Shown: positions 6,303-12,790 of the stretch, piece by piece
Numbering within the stretch: the stretch's first letter is position 1
Layout of the letters: every line of letters begins with the position of its first letter
Assembly: GCA_035510775.1 (NCBI GenBank)
Contig: DATKGP010000029.1
Location: 1 to 14,732, forward strand
DNA length: 14,732 nucleotides
From: DATKGP01 sp035510775
Lineage (GTDB): Bacteria; Patescibacteriota; UBA1384; 2-12-FULL-50-11
Direction: 5' to 3'
Program-made: the position numbers and the translations under genes
The notes under the pieces: generated by a model
Databases searched by the model: none
The model's input: only the letters and a program-made list of their open reading frames with translations
What the model was told of the DNA's origin: nothing

Positions 6303-6323
6303 CGGCTCACAATGTGAGCCGTT
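6301..6323. repeat. Right palindromic boundary repeat of the HExxH cassette
   Basis: AACGGCTCAC (6301-6310), AAT, GTGAGCCGTT (6314-6323): a perfect 10-bp hairpin, two bases after the capA stop codon. For capA transcription (minus strand) it is followed by TTGATTTATG and could stop the message weakly. It matches the left copy at 5476-5498 in direct orientation. Confidence 0.8.
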
Positions 6324-6325
6324 CG

Positions 6326-7387
6326 CTATGGAAGAGCTAGGGTGGCCTGGGTTAGGCCGAAGAGTGGGTAGATCGCAGATTTGTCAGTCGCCGAGGTGTA
6401 AAGTTTTGGTTGCCCCAGACTGTAAATTTGGTAGGGCAGAAGTTCGGCGGTGGTTGGTTTGTTATCAACGAAAGTCACTTTCAAGAGAGCCGATTTGTCT
6501 TTGTTATCTTCCGGCGTTTGGTCAAAAACGAGGTTCCCCAAGCTGTAAGCAATTAGTCCGTTTCCGTATTTTTCCACTGGTTCTGGAATATGCGGATGCG
6601 CGCCAATCACCAGCGTCGCTCCGGCATCAATGGCGGCACGAGCAAATGTCTTTTGGCTGGCAATTGGTTTTGTTTGATACTCCGCGCCAAAATGAGCCAG
6701 CACAATCACAACGTCAGCTTTAGTTTTCAAATCCTTAATTTCGGTTGCAAAATCGTCGGTGGTTTTCTGATAATAAACACCAGCTTTATCGAGATTACTG
6801 CCGTAGGTAAACGACAGAAAACCAAATTTTACTCCGCCTTTATCTAAAATAAACGGCGCAGCCGCGTCAGATGAACTCAAGCCGGCGCCGGCGTGTTTGA
6901 TATTGTTGGCGTCAAGAATTTGCATAGTTTCAGTCAGGCCAGATACGCCCATATCGGCCACGTGGTTATTAGCCAGGCTTACTCCGTCAATGCCGGCTGA
7001 AACCATCCCCTTTACCCCGTCGGGATACCCCCGCAAAATTAGCGAGCCAGTTTGAGTAGTCGGGTGGGTCGAGCTGAACATTGACTCCAAATTGACGATT
7101 GTAAAATCGGCCGCCTTCATCGTGCTAGCCACTTGAGCAAACGGCCAAAGCGAACCGTTCATAAGCATCCCCTGCTCGACATTTCGCCCCAACATCACAT
7201 CGCCACCAAAAATAATCGTCGTCGTAACTGGATCCTTTTTCGCCGGAGCAGAATTAGTTTCAGTTACCGTGGGTGTCGTAGTTTCTGTTGTAATCGACGC
7301 CGGCTTTTTGCTCGACAAGTAGTACCTAATTCCCAGTAAGGTTCCTAAAACGAGGATGGCTCCTAGGATAAAAATTGTCTTCTTCAT
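6326..7387 (-). CDS. capA: CapA-family metallophosphoesterase-like protein (PGA_cap)
   Basis: Member of the family that includes CapA/PgsA of poly-gamma-glutamate capsule synthesis and many unstudied bacterial exported enzymes with a calcineurin-like fold. A signal anchor spans residues about 4-23, followed by a Thr/Ser/Pro-rich linker (27-56). Family motifs run in order: FGGDVMLGR (60-68), VNLES (98-102), LANNHVADMG (138-147), LAHFGAEY (230-237), IGAHPHIPEP (261-270) and YSLGNLVFDQ (281-290); their Asp, Asn and His residues match metal ligands of the fold. Length 353 is normal. No capBC partners are nearby, so capsule synthesis is not implied; a cell-surface hydrolase role is equally possible. 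It follows the CvpA-CAP gene by 33 bases. Confidence 0.9.
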   Translation of the reverse strand: MKKTIFILGAILVLGTLLGIRYYLSSKKPASITTETTTPTVTETNSAPAKKDPVTTTIIFGGDVMLGRNVEQGMLMNGSLWPFAQVASTMKAADFTIVNLESMFSSTHPTTQTGSLILRGYPDGVKGMVSAGIDGVSLANNHVADMGVSGLTETMQILDANNIKHAGAGLSSSDAAAPFILDKGGVKFGFLSFTYGSNLDKAGVYYQKTTDDFATEIKDLKTKADVVIVLAHFGAEYQTKPIASQKTFARAAIDAGATLVIGAHPHIPEPVEKYGNGLIAYSLGNLVFDQTPEDNKDKSALLKVTFVDNKPTTAELLPYQIYSLGQPKLYTSATDKSAIYPLFGLTQATLALP

Positions 7388-7420
7388 CTGGGATTGAAAA
7401 TTCTAAATTTAAAATTTGGG
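7388..7420. repeat. AT-rich low-complexity intergenic repeat
   Basis: The gap between the CvpA-CAP gene and capA consists of reiterated AAATTCTAAATTTAAAATTT-like sequence. It resembles the AT-rich insert in mnmA in style. No ribosome-binding site for capA is evident within it. Confidence 0.45.
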
Positions 7421-8395
7421 CTAATTTGTGAATTCTTGGCTGAACATCTTGCCGTAGATGCCGCCATCAATCACCCCGATACCGATATGGCCGTAGTCTT
7501 TATCCAAAATATTGGCTCGGTGGCCAGGCGAGTTCATTAGGCCGTTATGAGCCAGATCCACCGTGGCGGCATAGGCTAGGTTCTCGCCGGCGACGCTAAA
7601 GGCAATGCCAGCTTTACTCATTCGGTCAAACGGCGAAGAACCGTCCAAACCAGTGTGAGAGAAGTAGCCGTTCTCCAGCATATCGGCCGAGTGGGCTCGA
7701 CCGACCTTGGCCAGTTGTTCATCCCAGACCAAAGAGTTCAAACCGACCTTGGCTCGTTCCTGATTGACCAAGGACAGCATCTTTTGTTCCGAGGCGGTAT
7801 CGACGCTGATGTCGCTAGTTTTAAATTTCAAATCAACCGTTTCGCCTGGCTCGATAATCTGCTCGGTCTGCGATGGCACAGTCAGAAACGTCAAACTCTG
7901 TTTGACGTCCCGCCCTAAGATTTTGTCCATCACCGACTCCACCCGCCCAGATTGGGCGACAATCCGACTGCCGATAAGAGAGTTGTCGATCTGGTTTTTC
8001 AAAACCTCCGGCACCGGTAACAAAGCGGTAATAGTGATAATCACCGAGACGATAATTAAGCCTTTGAGAAAAGCCGGGATCAGGCCAGCCAGCCGATTCT
8101 CAACGTTGGAGCGAATCGGAAACGGAATCAGCGGATACAAAAGTTTGAGCGCCAGCGAGTAGAGCGCCTGGAGAAAAACCCAATCAATCAGAAAAGCCAG
8201 CGGGTCGGCAGTATTTTGGTTGACGCCGGTATGGCTCAAGAGAAAATTACCAATCGGCTGATAGGTCCAGGTGGCTAGGAAAATTGTGATGAAAAAACCG
8301 AGCAGCTCTAAGGTTTGCTCGATAAAGCCCCGGCGAATTCCCTCGAAAAAGTAGACAGCAAAGGTGACAATAATTAGGGCATCAATCCAGTTCAC
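7421..8395 (-). CDS. CvpA-like membrane domain fused to a CAP/SCP (YkwD-like) domain
   Basis: Residues about 1-130 are a CvpA (colicin V production) type membrane domain with four hydrophobic segments (about 3-18, 31-48, 65-88, 105-127) and the typical N-terminal WIDALIIV and RRGFIEQ. After a linker (130-200) comes a CAP domain (about 204-324): NQERAKVGL (211-219), AHSADM with His235, FSHTG with His247, AGENLAY with Glu271, NSPGHRANIL with His292, and a C-terminal GKMFSQEF strand. CAP domains in bacteria are secreted and of mostly unknown action; here the fusion tethers one to the membrane. The GTG start at 8395 overlaps the tatD stop (GTGA), showing coupling. Probably an envelope protein co-expressed with capA. 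Confidence 0.92.
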   Translation of the reverse strand: MNWIDALIIVTFAVYFFEGIRRGFIEQTLELLGFFITIFLATWTYQPIGNFLLSHTGVNQNTADPLAFLIDWVFLQALYSLALKLLYPLIPFPIRSNVENRLAGLIPAFLKGLIIVSVIITITALLPVPEVLKNQIDNSLIGSRIVAQSGRVESVMDKILGRDVKQSLTFLTVPSQTEQIIEPGETVDLKFKTSDISVDTASEQKMLSLVNQERAKVGLNSLVWDEQLAKVGRAHSADMLENGYFSHTGLDGSSPFDRMSKAGIAFSVAGENLAYAATVDLAHNGLMNSPGHRANILDKDYGHIGIGVIDGGIYGKMFSQEFTN

Positions 8396-9183
8396 TCGGC
8401 CACCAATCTAGGAAAAACTTTGAGGGTATTATCTAGAGCCATACCAAGAATATCTTGAGAAGTGACCTGGCGAATGGTGGCCAGTTCCTCGGCGATGTCA
8501 AAAACCGCTGTCGGGTCGTTGCGAGTGCCACGCTTCGCTTGAACGGGCAAAAACGGCGAATCGGTTTCCAGCAACAGCCTGTCGTTGGGAATAGACACGG
8601 CTACCTGCCGCAATATGTCATTACCTGGGTAGCCAATCATGGCCGTGAAGGAGATATGTAAGCCCAGCTCCAAAAATTGATAGGCCTGTTCTTGGGTACC
8701 GCTGAAACAATGGACAACGCCCGAGATTCCTTTGTACTCGGCAAGGAGCGTCGTCAGATCGCCGTAGGCGTCTCGGCAATGAAAGCTGACTGGTAATTTC
8801 TGCTCTTGGGCGAAAGTCAGCATCATTCGTAGAGCCGCCTTCTGGACACTGGCAGTACTGTTGTCTTCCTGGTGGTAGTAATCCAGACCGACCTCACCCA
8901 GGCCGACAAACTTGGGATTTTCTTTTAAGAGATTGCCCCAGTATTCAATTTGTGTAGGCAGTTCAATTAAGGTTTTATCGCCTATATCGGTCGGGTGCAG
9001 CCCAACCATTCCCCAAACACTGGCGGTTTTCTTGGTTAGGCCATCAATCACCCGAACTGATTCTTGGCTGGTGGCGACATTTATCACCCCCAAATCTGCC
9101 TGGCTAATGGCCTGAAGAACTTTCGGCCGATCCGAATCGAAAGTGGGAAAATCGAGGTGGGCGTGGGTGTCGATGGCACGCAT
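8392..9183 (-). CDS. tatD: TatD-family metal-dependent hydrolase (DNase)
   Basis: TIM-barrel amidohydrolase-superfamily enzyme; TatD/YcfH/YjjV members are metal-dependent 3'-5' nucleases implicated in DNA repair and degradation. I start it at ATG 9183 (MRAIDTHAHLDF), because the family begins here and the ATG shares its A with the upstream TAA stop. The frame remains open upstream, but that extension covers the preceding gene's end. Metal ligands: His7 and His9 (THAHLD), Glu97 in LGEVGLDYY, His135 in SFHCRDA, His158 in VHCFSG, and Asp208 in LLETDSPFL. Length 263 is typical. The stop TGA overlaps the GTG of the next gene by 4 bases. Confidence 0.95.
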   Translation of the reverse strand: MRAIDTHAHLDFPTFDSDRPKVLQAISQADLGVINVATSQESVRVIDGLTKKTASVWGMVGLHPTDIGDKTLIELPTQIEYWGNLLKENPKFVGLGEVGLDYYHQEDNSTASVQKAALRMMLTFAQEQKLPVSFHCRDAYGDLTTLLAEYKGISGVVHCFSGTQEQAYQFLELGLHISFTAMIGYPGNDILRQVAVSIPNDRLLLETDSPFLPVQAKRGTRNDPTAVFDIAEELATIRQVTSQDILGMALDNTLKVFPRLVAE

Positions 9184-10028
9184 TACTGAACCGTAATCAC
9201 GGTGGCCAAAGCCACGCAAACCAGGACGATTAACGAACCTAGAATCATTCGGAAACGCACCTTCTCGTGTAAGATTTCCCACGACAAGAAGAAAACTAAG
9301 ACCGGCGCCAAAATACCAATCATCGTGGTATAGACCACACCCAAATCCGAGAAGGCGTAGTATTTAGTCAGCATACTGACCACGCCGATCAGAGCCGACC
9401 AAAAAATCATCCAGTAGTGCTTAACCTCCACGCGCCCGAGCTGTGGACGGTAGTAGAAGAAGAAAAATAATGCCAAAAAGAACGTTCGGCTGGCATACAA
9501 AGCCACTGGCGTGAAGGTGTAAAGCAGCTCTTTGGCAATAATACTTTCGACTGACATCAAAACTACCCCCAGCAAGGTGTTGTACGAGGTTCGATTGAGA
9601 GCAAAATGCTGTCGGCCGCCCTTGGCAAAAATTAGAGCCAAACTGGCGATGATAGCCAGAATTAAAACCTTATAATTTAGATCTTCCGGAAAAAAGACAG
9701 CGGCCAGAACTACCGTTACTAGCGGAGCGGTCATCACTACTAGCTCATGTTGCTGGACGTTCTCCCGCTGGACGCTTTGGTAAAATAAGACGTTCCAGGC
9801 AATGGCAGTAACGATCATTATCAAGAACAAGAACATAGTATTGGTTAGGCGTAACAGCTCCCAATCAACTCGCCCGAGGGTCGGCCAAAGAACGGCTGTC
9901 AAGATGAAAACAAAGGCAAAAAGAATCGGTAGATAGACCCGCAAGGTCACTCGCTCCCTGGCGAGAATTATTTTATCCAACAACAACCCACCCGCGTCGG
10001 TGACCGCTGCTATAAGCGCATACAACAT
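9183..10028 (-). CDS. EamA/DMT-superfamily transporter-like membrane protein
   Basis: 281 residues with about ten hydrophobic segments arranged as two five-helix halves, the layout of EamA (drug/metabolite transporter) proteins. Recognisable points are the early VTDAGGLLLDK loop, the QSVQRE...HELVVMTAPLVTVVLA stretch (about 84-111, helix 4-like) and the second-half counterpart TKYYAFSDLGVVYTTMIGILAPVLVFFLSWEILHEK in pieces (about 222-258), where the ALKYG-like alanine/proline pattern and a glutamate (EILHE) match the family. The substrate cannot be told. It begins 27 bases after the metG stop; a palindrome covers the start region and no Shine-Dalgarno is visible. It shares one base with tatD (TAATG). 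Confidence 0.85.
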   Translation of the reverse strand: MLYALIAAVTDAGGLLLDKIILARERVTLRVYLPILFAFVFILTAVLWPTLGRVDWELLRLTNTMFLFLIMIVTAIAWNVLFYQSVQRENVQQHELVVMTAPLVTVVLAAVFFPEDLNYKVLILAIIASLALIFAKGGRQHFALNRTSYNTLLGVVLMSVESIIAKELLYTFTPVALYASRTFFLALFFFFYYRPQLGRVEVKHYWMIFWSALIGVVSMLTKYYAFSDLGVVYTTMIGILAPVLVFFLSWEILHEKVRFRMILGSLIVLVCVALATVITVQ

Positions 10029-10040
10029 ATATATATGTTG
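10023..10040. repeat. 18-bp AT-rich palindrome spanning a start codon
   Basis: CAACATATATATATGTTG equals its own reverse complement and includes the ATG (10028-10026) of the transporter gene. If it folded in RNA it would hide the start codon; if bound as DNA it would block transcription between metG and the transporter. Confidence 0.75.
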
Positions 10041-10055
10041 CTAGAGATTTTGACT

Positions 10056-11495
10056 TTACGCAACCAGCCGAGGGAAGAGCGGTTCGGACTTGAGGGTTGA
10101 AAGCTGTTGACGGATTTTTGGCGAGAATGTCGGCAGGAATGGCTCGAGACGGAAACTGATTTCGATGAGGTTGGATTTGGCCAGCAATTCGGTGATTTGT
10201 TCTGTTGTTGGTTTCTCCCACGTCCAGGGTTTGTTCTCGCTCACCCATTGATCGGCCGAGTTGATGAGATCGTTTATGTCGATCAGCTCGCCCTTAAAAT
10301 CCAATATGAAGTCAAGCGCAGACTTTTTTAAAAACTCGGCGGCTTTGGCCTGGCCTAATTCTTCTTTGACAATTTCCCCGGCTCCGTCGAACCTCCCCAA
10401 TAGGCCGATAACACGGGCCACCAAATTTCCGAGGCCGTTGGCCAATTCGCCATTGTAGAGCGCGTCAAACTCCGCCCAGCTAAAGTTGCTGTCGTCGTAG
10501 TAGTTGAGTTGGCGCAAGAGTAGATAGCGGGTGCCATCGATACCGTATTTCTTGGCCAGTTCGGCTGGCGTAATCACGTTGCCCAAGCTTTTAGACATCT
10601 TTTTGCCTTCGACGTTGACGAAGCCGTGAACCAAAAGTTTTTCCGGCAATTTTTCTCCGTAACCCAAGGCAATTAGAATTGCCGGCCAGATTATGGCGTG
10701 AAACTTCAAGATGTCTTTGCCGATAATTTGAATATCGGCCGGCCAAATTTCTTCAATCGAATGGCCAGCCAGCTCGATACCGGAAAGATAGTTCAGCAAG
10801 GCGTCCACCCAAACATACATCGTTTGATCGGTGTCGTCCGGCACCGGCACGCCCCAAGATAGCTTGTCTTTTGGCCGAGAGACGCTAACCTCGTCGAAGT
10901 TGCCCTCTATTATATTGGCAATTTCCGACTGTCGGCCAGCCGGGTAAATTGCCGGCAACCAGGCGCGGATTTTGTCTTTGGTTTCCTTATTTATCAGTAA
11001 AAACCAGTTCTCTTCCTTAATATGCTCAACTACCTGATTGTGAATTAAGCACTTGCCATCTTCCAGCTCGCGTTCAGTCTTAAACGCTTCGCAACCGACG
11101 CAGTAATCGCCCTCGTAGCTGCGCTTCTCGAGCACACCGGCCTCTTTCAGTTTTTGCCATTTTTCCTGAACAAATTTGACGTGCCTTGGGTCGGTGGTGC
11201 GAATGAAACTGTCATTAGAAATATTAAAATCCCGGCAAAGCTTTTGGTATTTGGCAGCGGTTTGGTCGGCAAATTTTTGCGGCTCGAGCTTAGCATCAAT
11301 GGCTGCTTTCTGAATTTTCAGACCGTGTTCATCGGTGCCAGTTAGGAAAAATACCTTATCGTCCCCGTAGATAAACCGGGCGTAGCGAGCCAGGACGTCG
11401 GCCGAGACGAGCTCCAACAAAAAACCGATGTGCGGCTCGGCATTAATGTAGGCAATAGAAGTAGTTATATATTTCGTCTTCTCCATGACCTTCAT
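10056..11495 (-). CDS. metG: Methionyl-tRNA synthetase, short form
   Basis: Charges tRNA-Met and initiator tRNA with methionine in the cytoplasm. Class I signature HIGF (residues 22-25) and KMSKSLGN (299-306) are intact. Zinc-binding positions are CVGC (132-135) plus Cys149 and His152 (CLIH), a single-knob arrangement. TDEHGLK (54-60), the WGVPVPDDTDQTMYVWVDAL region (214-233) and NYYDDSNFSW follow the family. At 479 residues it ends after the anticodon-binding helical bundle and lacks the C-terminal EMAP/OB tRNA-binding domain found in longer forms. ATG 11495 has AGG about 7 bases upstream; a second ATG at 11486 is possible. A terminator and promoter lie just upstream (11517-11697), hinting at leader control. 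Confidence 0.97.
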   Translation of the reverse strand: MKVMEKTKYITTSIAYINAEPHIGFLLELVSADVLARYARFIYGDDKVFFLTGTDEHGLKIQKAAIDAKLEPQKFADQTAAKYQKLCRDFNISNDSFIRTTDPRHVKFVQEKWQKLKEAGVLEKRSYEGDYCVGCEAFKTERELEDGKCLIHNQVVEHIKEENWFLLINKETKDKIRAWLPAIYPAGRQSEIANIIEGNFDEVSVSRPKDKLSWGVPVPDDTDQTMYVWVDALLNYLSGIELAGHSIEEIWPADIQIIGKDILKFHAIIWPAILIALGYGEKLPEKLLVHGFVNVEGKKMSKSLGNVITPAELAKKYGIDGTRYLLLRQLNYYDDSNFSWAEFDALYNGELANGLGNLVARVIGLLGRFDGAGEIVKEELGQAKAAEFLKKSALDFILDFKGELIDINDLINSADQWVSENKPWTWEKPTTEQITELLAKSNLIEISFRLEPFLPTFSPKIRQQLSTLKSEPLFPRLVA

Positions 11496-11516
11496 ATTTT
11501 AGCCTGTAATTAACGC

Positions 11517-11559
11517 AAAAAGAAGGCGGTTCGTGGCGTCTAGGGTCACCGCGAACCGC
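11517..11559 (-). terminator. Intrinsic terminator 21 bases before metG
   Basis: On the minus strand GCGGTTCG (11559-11552) pairs with CGAACCGC (11533-11526). After one mismatch a further 4 bp (GGTG with GCC plus a wobble) extend the stem, and CTTCTTTTT follows. No T tract follows the stem on the plus strand, so the direction is minus. Confidence 0.75.
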
Positions 11560-11662
11560 TGGAGTCGAGAATGCGACATTTGGGGTTGCGAGCCCCCTAA
11601 GAACAGGTGTCGGAAGACGGCTCTTCCTACAGAACTCGTCACCCAAGTGGCGTTTCTTGGGT
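11517..11662 (-). ncRNA. Candidate small RNA or metG attenuator leader, about 145 nt
   Basis: The unit is bounded by the consensus promoter (11697-11669) and the terminator (11559-11517). Predicted RNA hairpins are ACCCAAG-AAACGCCA-CTTGGGT (11657-11636), GGAAGA-GCCG-TCTTCC (11626-11611), GGGG-CCCC closing 8 bases (near 11597-11582) and the terminator stem. No open frame of note lies within. It could be a free small RNA such as a divergent 6S-like RNA, or a transcription-attenuating leader of metG, because metG starts only 21 bases after the T tract. I found no T-box or SAM riboswitch motif on this strand. Confidence 0.5.
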
Positions 11663-11668
11663 AGCTCA

Positions 11669-11697
11669 ATTGTTGACCTCTAGCCCTATCGTGTCAA
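11669..11697 (-). promoter_or_regulatory. Consensus promoter upstream of metG leader
   Basis: TTGACA (11697-11692, perfect -35), a 17-base spacer, and AACAAT (11674-11669, 4/6 -10) on the minus strand. On the plus strand the same DNA reads TTGACC (11673-11678), 17 bases, AAGAAT (11696-11701), a weaker face-to-face candidate. The minus version fits the downstream terminator and gene. Confidence 0.65.
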
Positions 11698-11724
11698 GAA
11701 TCATTTCTGTAAGAGGGGGCTGTC

Positions 11725-11854
11725 GGCCAATCCTTCTCGCGACCGTTCCTCGACTCCTGCGGTCTCGTCACTTGTGTTCTCGGCGATTTTCGTCCGCAAG
11801 AACAGCGGACGAGCCAAGCAAATCGCCTGCGTACGTAGCTGCGAAGAATCGGCC
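11725..11854 (-). ncRNA. Candidate structured RNA with three-way junction
   Basis: GGCCGATTCTTC (11854-11843) and GAAGGATTGGCC (11736-11725) can form a 12-bp closing stem with two G-U wobbles in minus-strand RNA; the plus-strand RNA would have two A-C mismatches instead, pointing to minus-strand transcription. Inside are a two-part hairpin (GGCGATTT with AAATCGCC, then CGTCCGC-TGTTCTT-GCGGACG, 11827-11782) and a smaller GACCG/CGGTC hairpin (11764-11741). It does not show conserved RNase P, tmRNA or SRP core motifs that I can recognise. No promoter of its own is obvious, so it may be cut from a longer rsmI transcript. Confidence 0.4.
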
Positions 11855-11874
11855 TCCGCCTGCTAGAATTGTCT

Positions 11875-11939
11875 GGGTGAAAAACCGCGAGCCCAGCACC
11901 TGGGATCCCCAGGACCAGCGAGCGTGTTTTTCTCCACCC
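11875..11939. repeat. Large imperfect inverted repeat with palindromic tip
   Basis: GGGTGAAAAAC (11875-11885) pairs with GTTTTT-CTC-CACCC (to 11939, one 3-base bulge), a CGC/GCG pair lies inside, and the centre carries CCTGGGATCCCCAGG (11899-11913). It abuts the structured repeat copy and shares the GGTGGAGAAAA end with it. Confidence 0.55.
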
Positions 11940-12019
11940 GCCTGGGGCGAGCGTGCAGGGTAGGGAGCGCGAGGGCCTAGGGGCTGCCTCGCAATTAAGC
12001 CCCTGGCCCTCGCAAAAAA
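11927..12019 (-). repeat. Intact copy of the dispersed structured repeat
   Basis: Minus-strand order: T6, stem arm GCGAGGGCC (12013-12005), inner arm AGGGGCT, 12-base loop TAATTGCGAGGC, inner arm AGCCCCT, one bulged A, outer arm GGCCCTCGC (11977-11969), then GCTCCCTACCCTGCACGC, a GCCCCAGGCGGG part and GGTGGAGAAAA. The copy at 14634-14723 has the same architecture with a different outer stem sequence, GTGGGGACT/AGTCCCCAC: four base pairs change on both sides and stay paired. Confidence 0.8.
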
Positions 12020-12115
12020 GTGGGAGACGAAGTCGCCACGAAAAATTAATTTGAAAGAGAGAATATCTTGCGGTAGTGAGCGAACAGAAGGATCGGCCGA
12101 CAAGCCTGCCTACAA

Positions 12116-12784
12116 TTATCGTTGCCGAGCCAGACAAACCACAAACTCGCCTAAGGGTTTGTGGGCGGTAAAGTGAGCAGAAATTTCGGCTGGCGTGCCG
12201 GTAAGAATTTCTTCAAACTTTTTAGTCAATTCTCGGCCGACAATCAAATGGAGTTCGCCGCTGCCGAGTTCAGTTAGTTCGCGGCAGAGCCGGGCGATTC
12301 TGGGACCGGTTTCAAAAAGCACCACCGGGTCACTAAAAGCCAAAATCTTTTTCAGTTGGGTCTGCCGGCCTTTTTTGGTCGGTAGGAAACCGGCGAACCA
12401 GAAAGAATCGGTTGGGATACCGGCGACTGACAGTAAGGTGGTCAAGGCCGACGGGCCGGGAATCGGCACAACCGACAAACCTTTGGCTCGACAGAACTCG
12501 ACCAGCTTGCCGCCCGGGTCAGAAATCCCCGGCGTGCCAGCATCGGTCAGATAGGCAATGTCTTGGCCAGCTCCGAGCTCCTGGGCAATTTTAATTAGCT
12601 TGGTTTCGCTAGAATGTTGATGGAGGCTGTCGATTGGCTTGGAGATATGGTAGGCGTCCAGCAAAATCTTGGTTCGGCGAGTGTCCTCGCAATAAATCTT
12701 GTCGACATTTTTCAGTGTTTCCAAAGCCCGCAAGGTGATGTCTTGGAGGTTGCCAATAGGCGTGCCAATTACGTAAAGCGTCAT
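12116..12784 (-). CDS. rsmI: 16S rRNA (cytidine-1402-2'-O)-methyltransferase RsmI
   Basis: Methylates the 2'-O of C1402 in 16S rRNA, in the decoding centre, using SAM. Tetrapyrrole-methylase fold with TPIGNLQDITLRAL (8-21), EDTRRT (33-38), LTDAGTPGISDPG (79-91), PIPGPSALTTLLSVAG (107-122) and the GFLPTKKGRQ segment (about 132-141). Then come FETGPRI (158-164) and VGRELTKKFEE. Length 222 is slightly short because it ends after the core, without the C-terminal extension of E. coli RsmI. It starts 6 bases after the rsmA stop, with no clear Shine-Dalgarno, so both rRNA methyltransferases are probably made from one message. Confidence 0.95.
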   Translation of the reverse strand: MTLYVIGTPIGNLQDITLRALETLKNVDKIYCEDTRRTKILLDAYHISKPIDSLHQHSSETKLIKIAQELGAGQDIAYLTDAGTPGISDPGGKLVEFCRAKGLSVVPIPGPSALTTLLSVAGIPTDSFWFAGFLPTKKGRQTQLKKILAFSDPVVLFETGPRIARLCRELTELGSGELHLIVGRELTKKFEEILTGTPAEISAHFTAHKPLGEFVVCLARQR

Positions 12785-12790
12785 GGTTTT

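Larger units (their letters stand above)
11496..12115. other. 620-base gene-free region between rsmI and metG
   Basis: The largest gap in the window. I see no protein gene: open frames across it show Arg/Ser/Pro-rich noise and no ribosome-binding sites. In transcription order (right to left) it holds the structured repeat copy (12019-11927), a large inverted repeat (11939-11875), a candidate three-way-junction RNA (11854-11725), a consensus promoter (11697-11669) and a terminator (11559-11517). The absence of coding signal together with dense complementarity argues for RNA genes or regulatory RNA. Confidence 0.65.

Noticed and set aside
5473..6323. Integron attC cassette
   Set aside because: The boundary hairpins lack the RYYYAAC/GTTRRRY core pair and no integrase is in the window.
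9184..9282. Upstream extension of tatD to an ATG at 9282
   Set aside because: The extra 33 residues overlap the end of the transporter gene and lie before the conserved THAHLD start; the ATG at 9183 with TAATG coupling fits the family.
11541..11560. T-box-like AGGGTCACCGCGAACCG on the plus strand near metG
   Set aside because: It is on the strand opposite to metG, misses part of the consensus and is simply the reverse of the terminator stem; no plus-strand gene follows.
11563..11950. tmRNA or RNase P RNA
   Set aside because: The gap length and structure invited it, but I find no alanine-type tag frame, no T-arm/acceptor ending in CCA, and no GAGGAAAGTC or ACAGAA...GGCTTA pair in the expected places.
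11694..12137. Overlapping open frames of 147 and 111 codons on the minus strand
   Set aside because: They read through the structured repeat and RNA hairpins, have Arg/Ser/Pro-rich noise composition, no ribosome-binding site and no recognisable motif.
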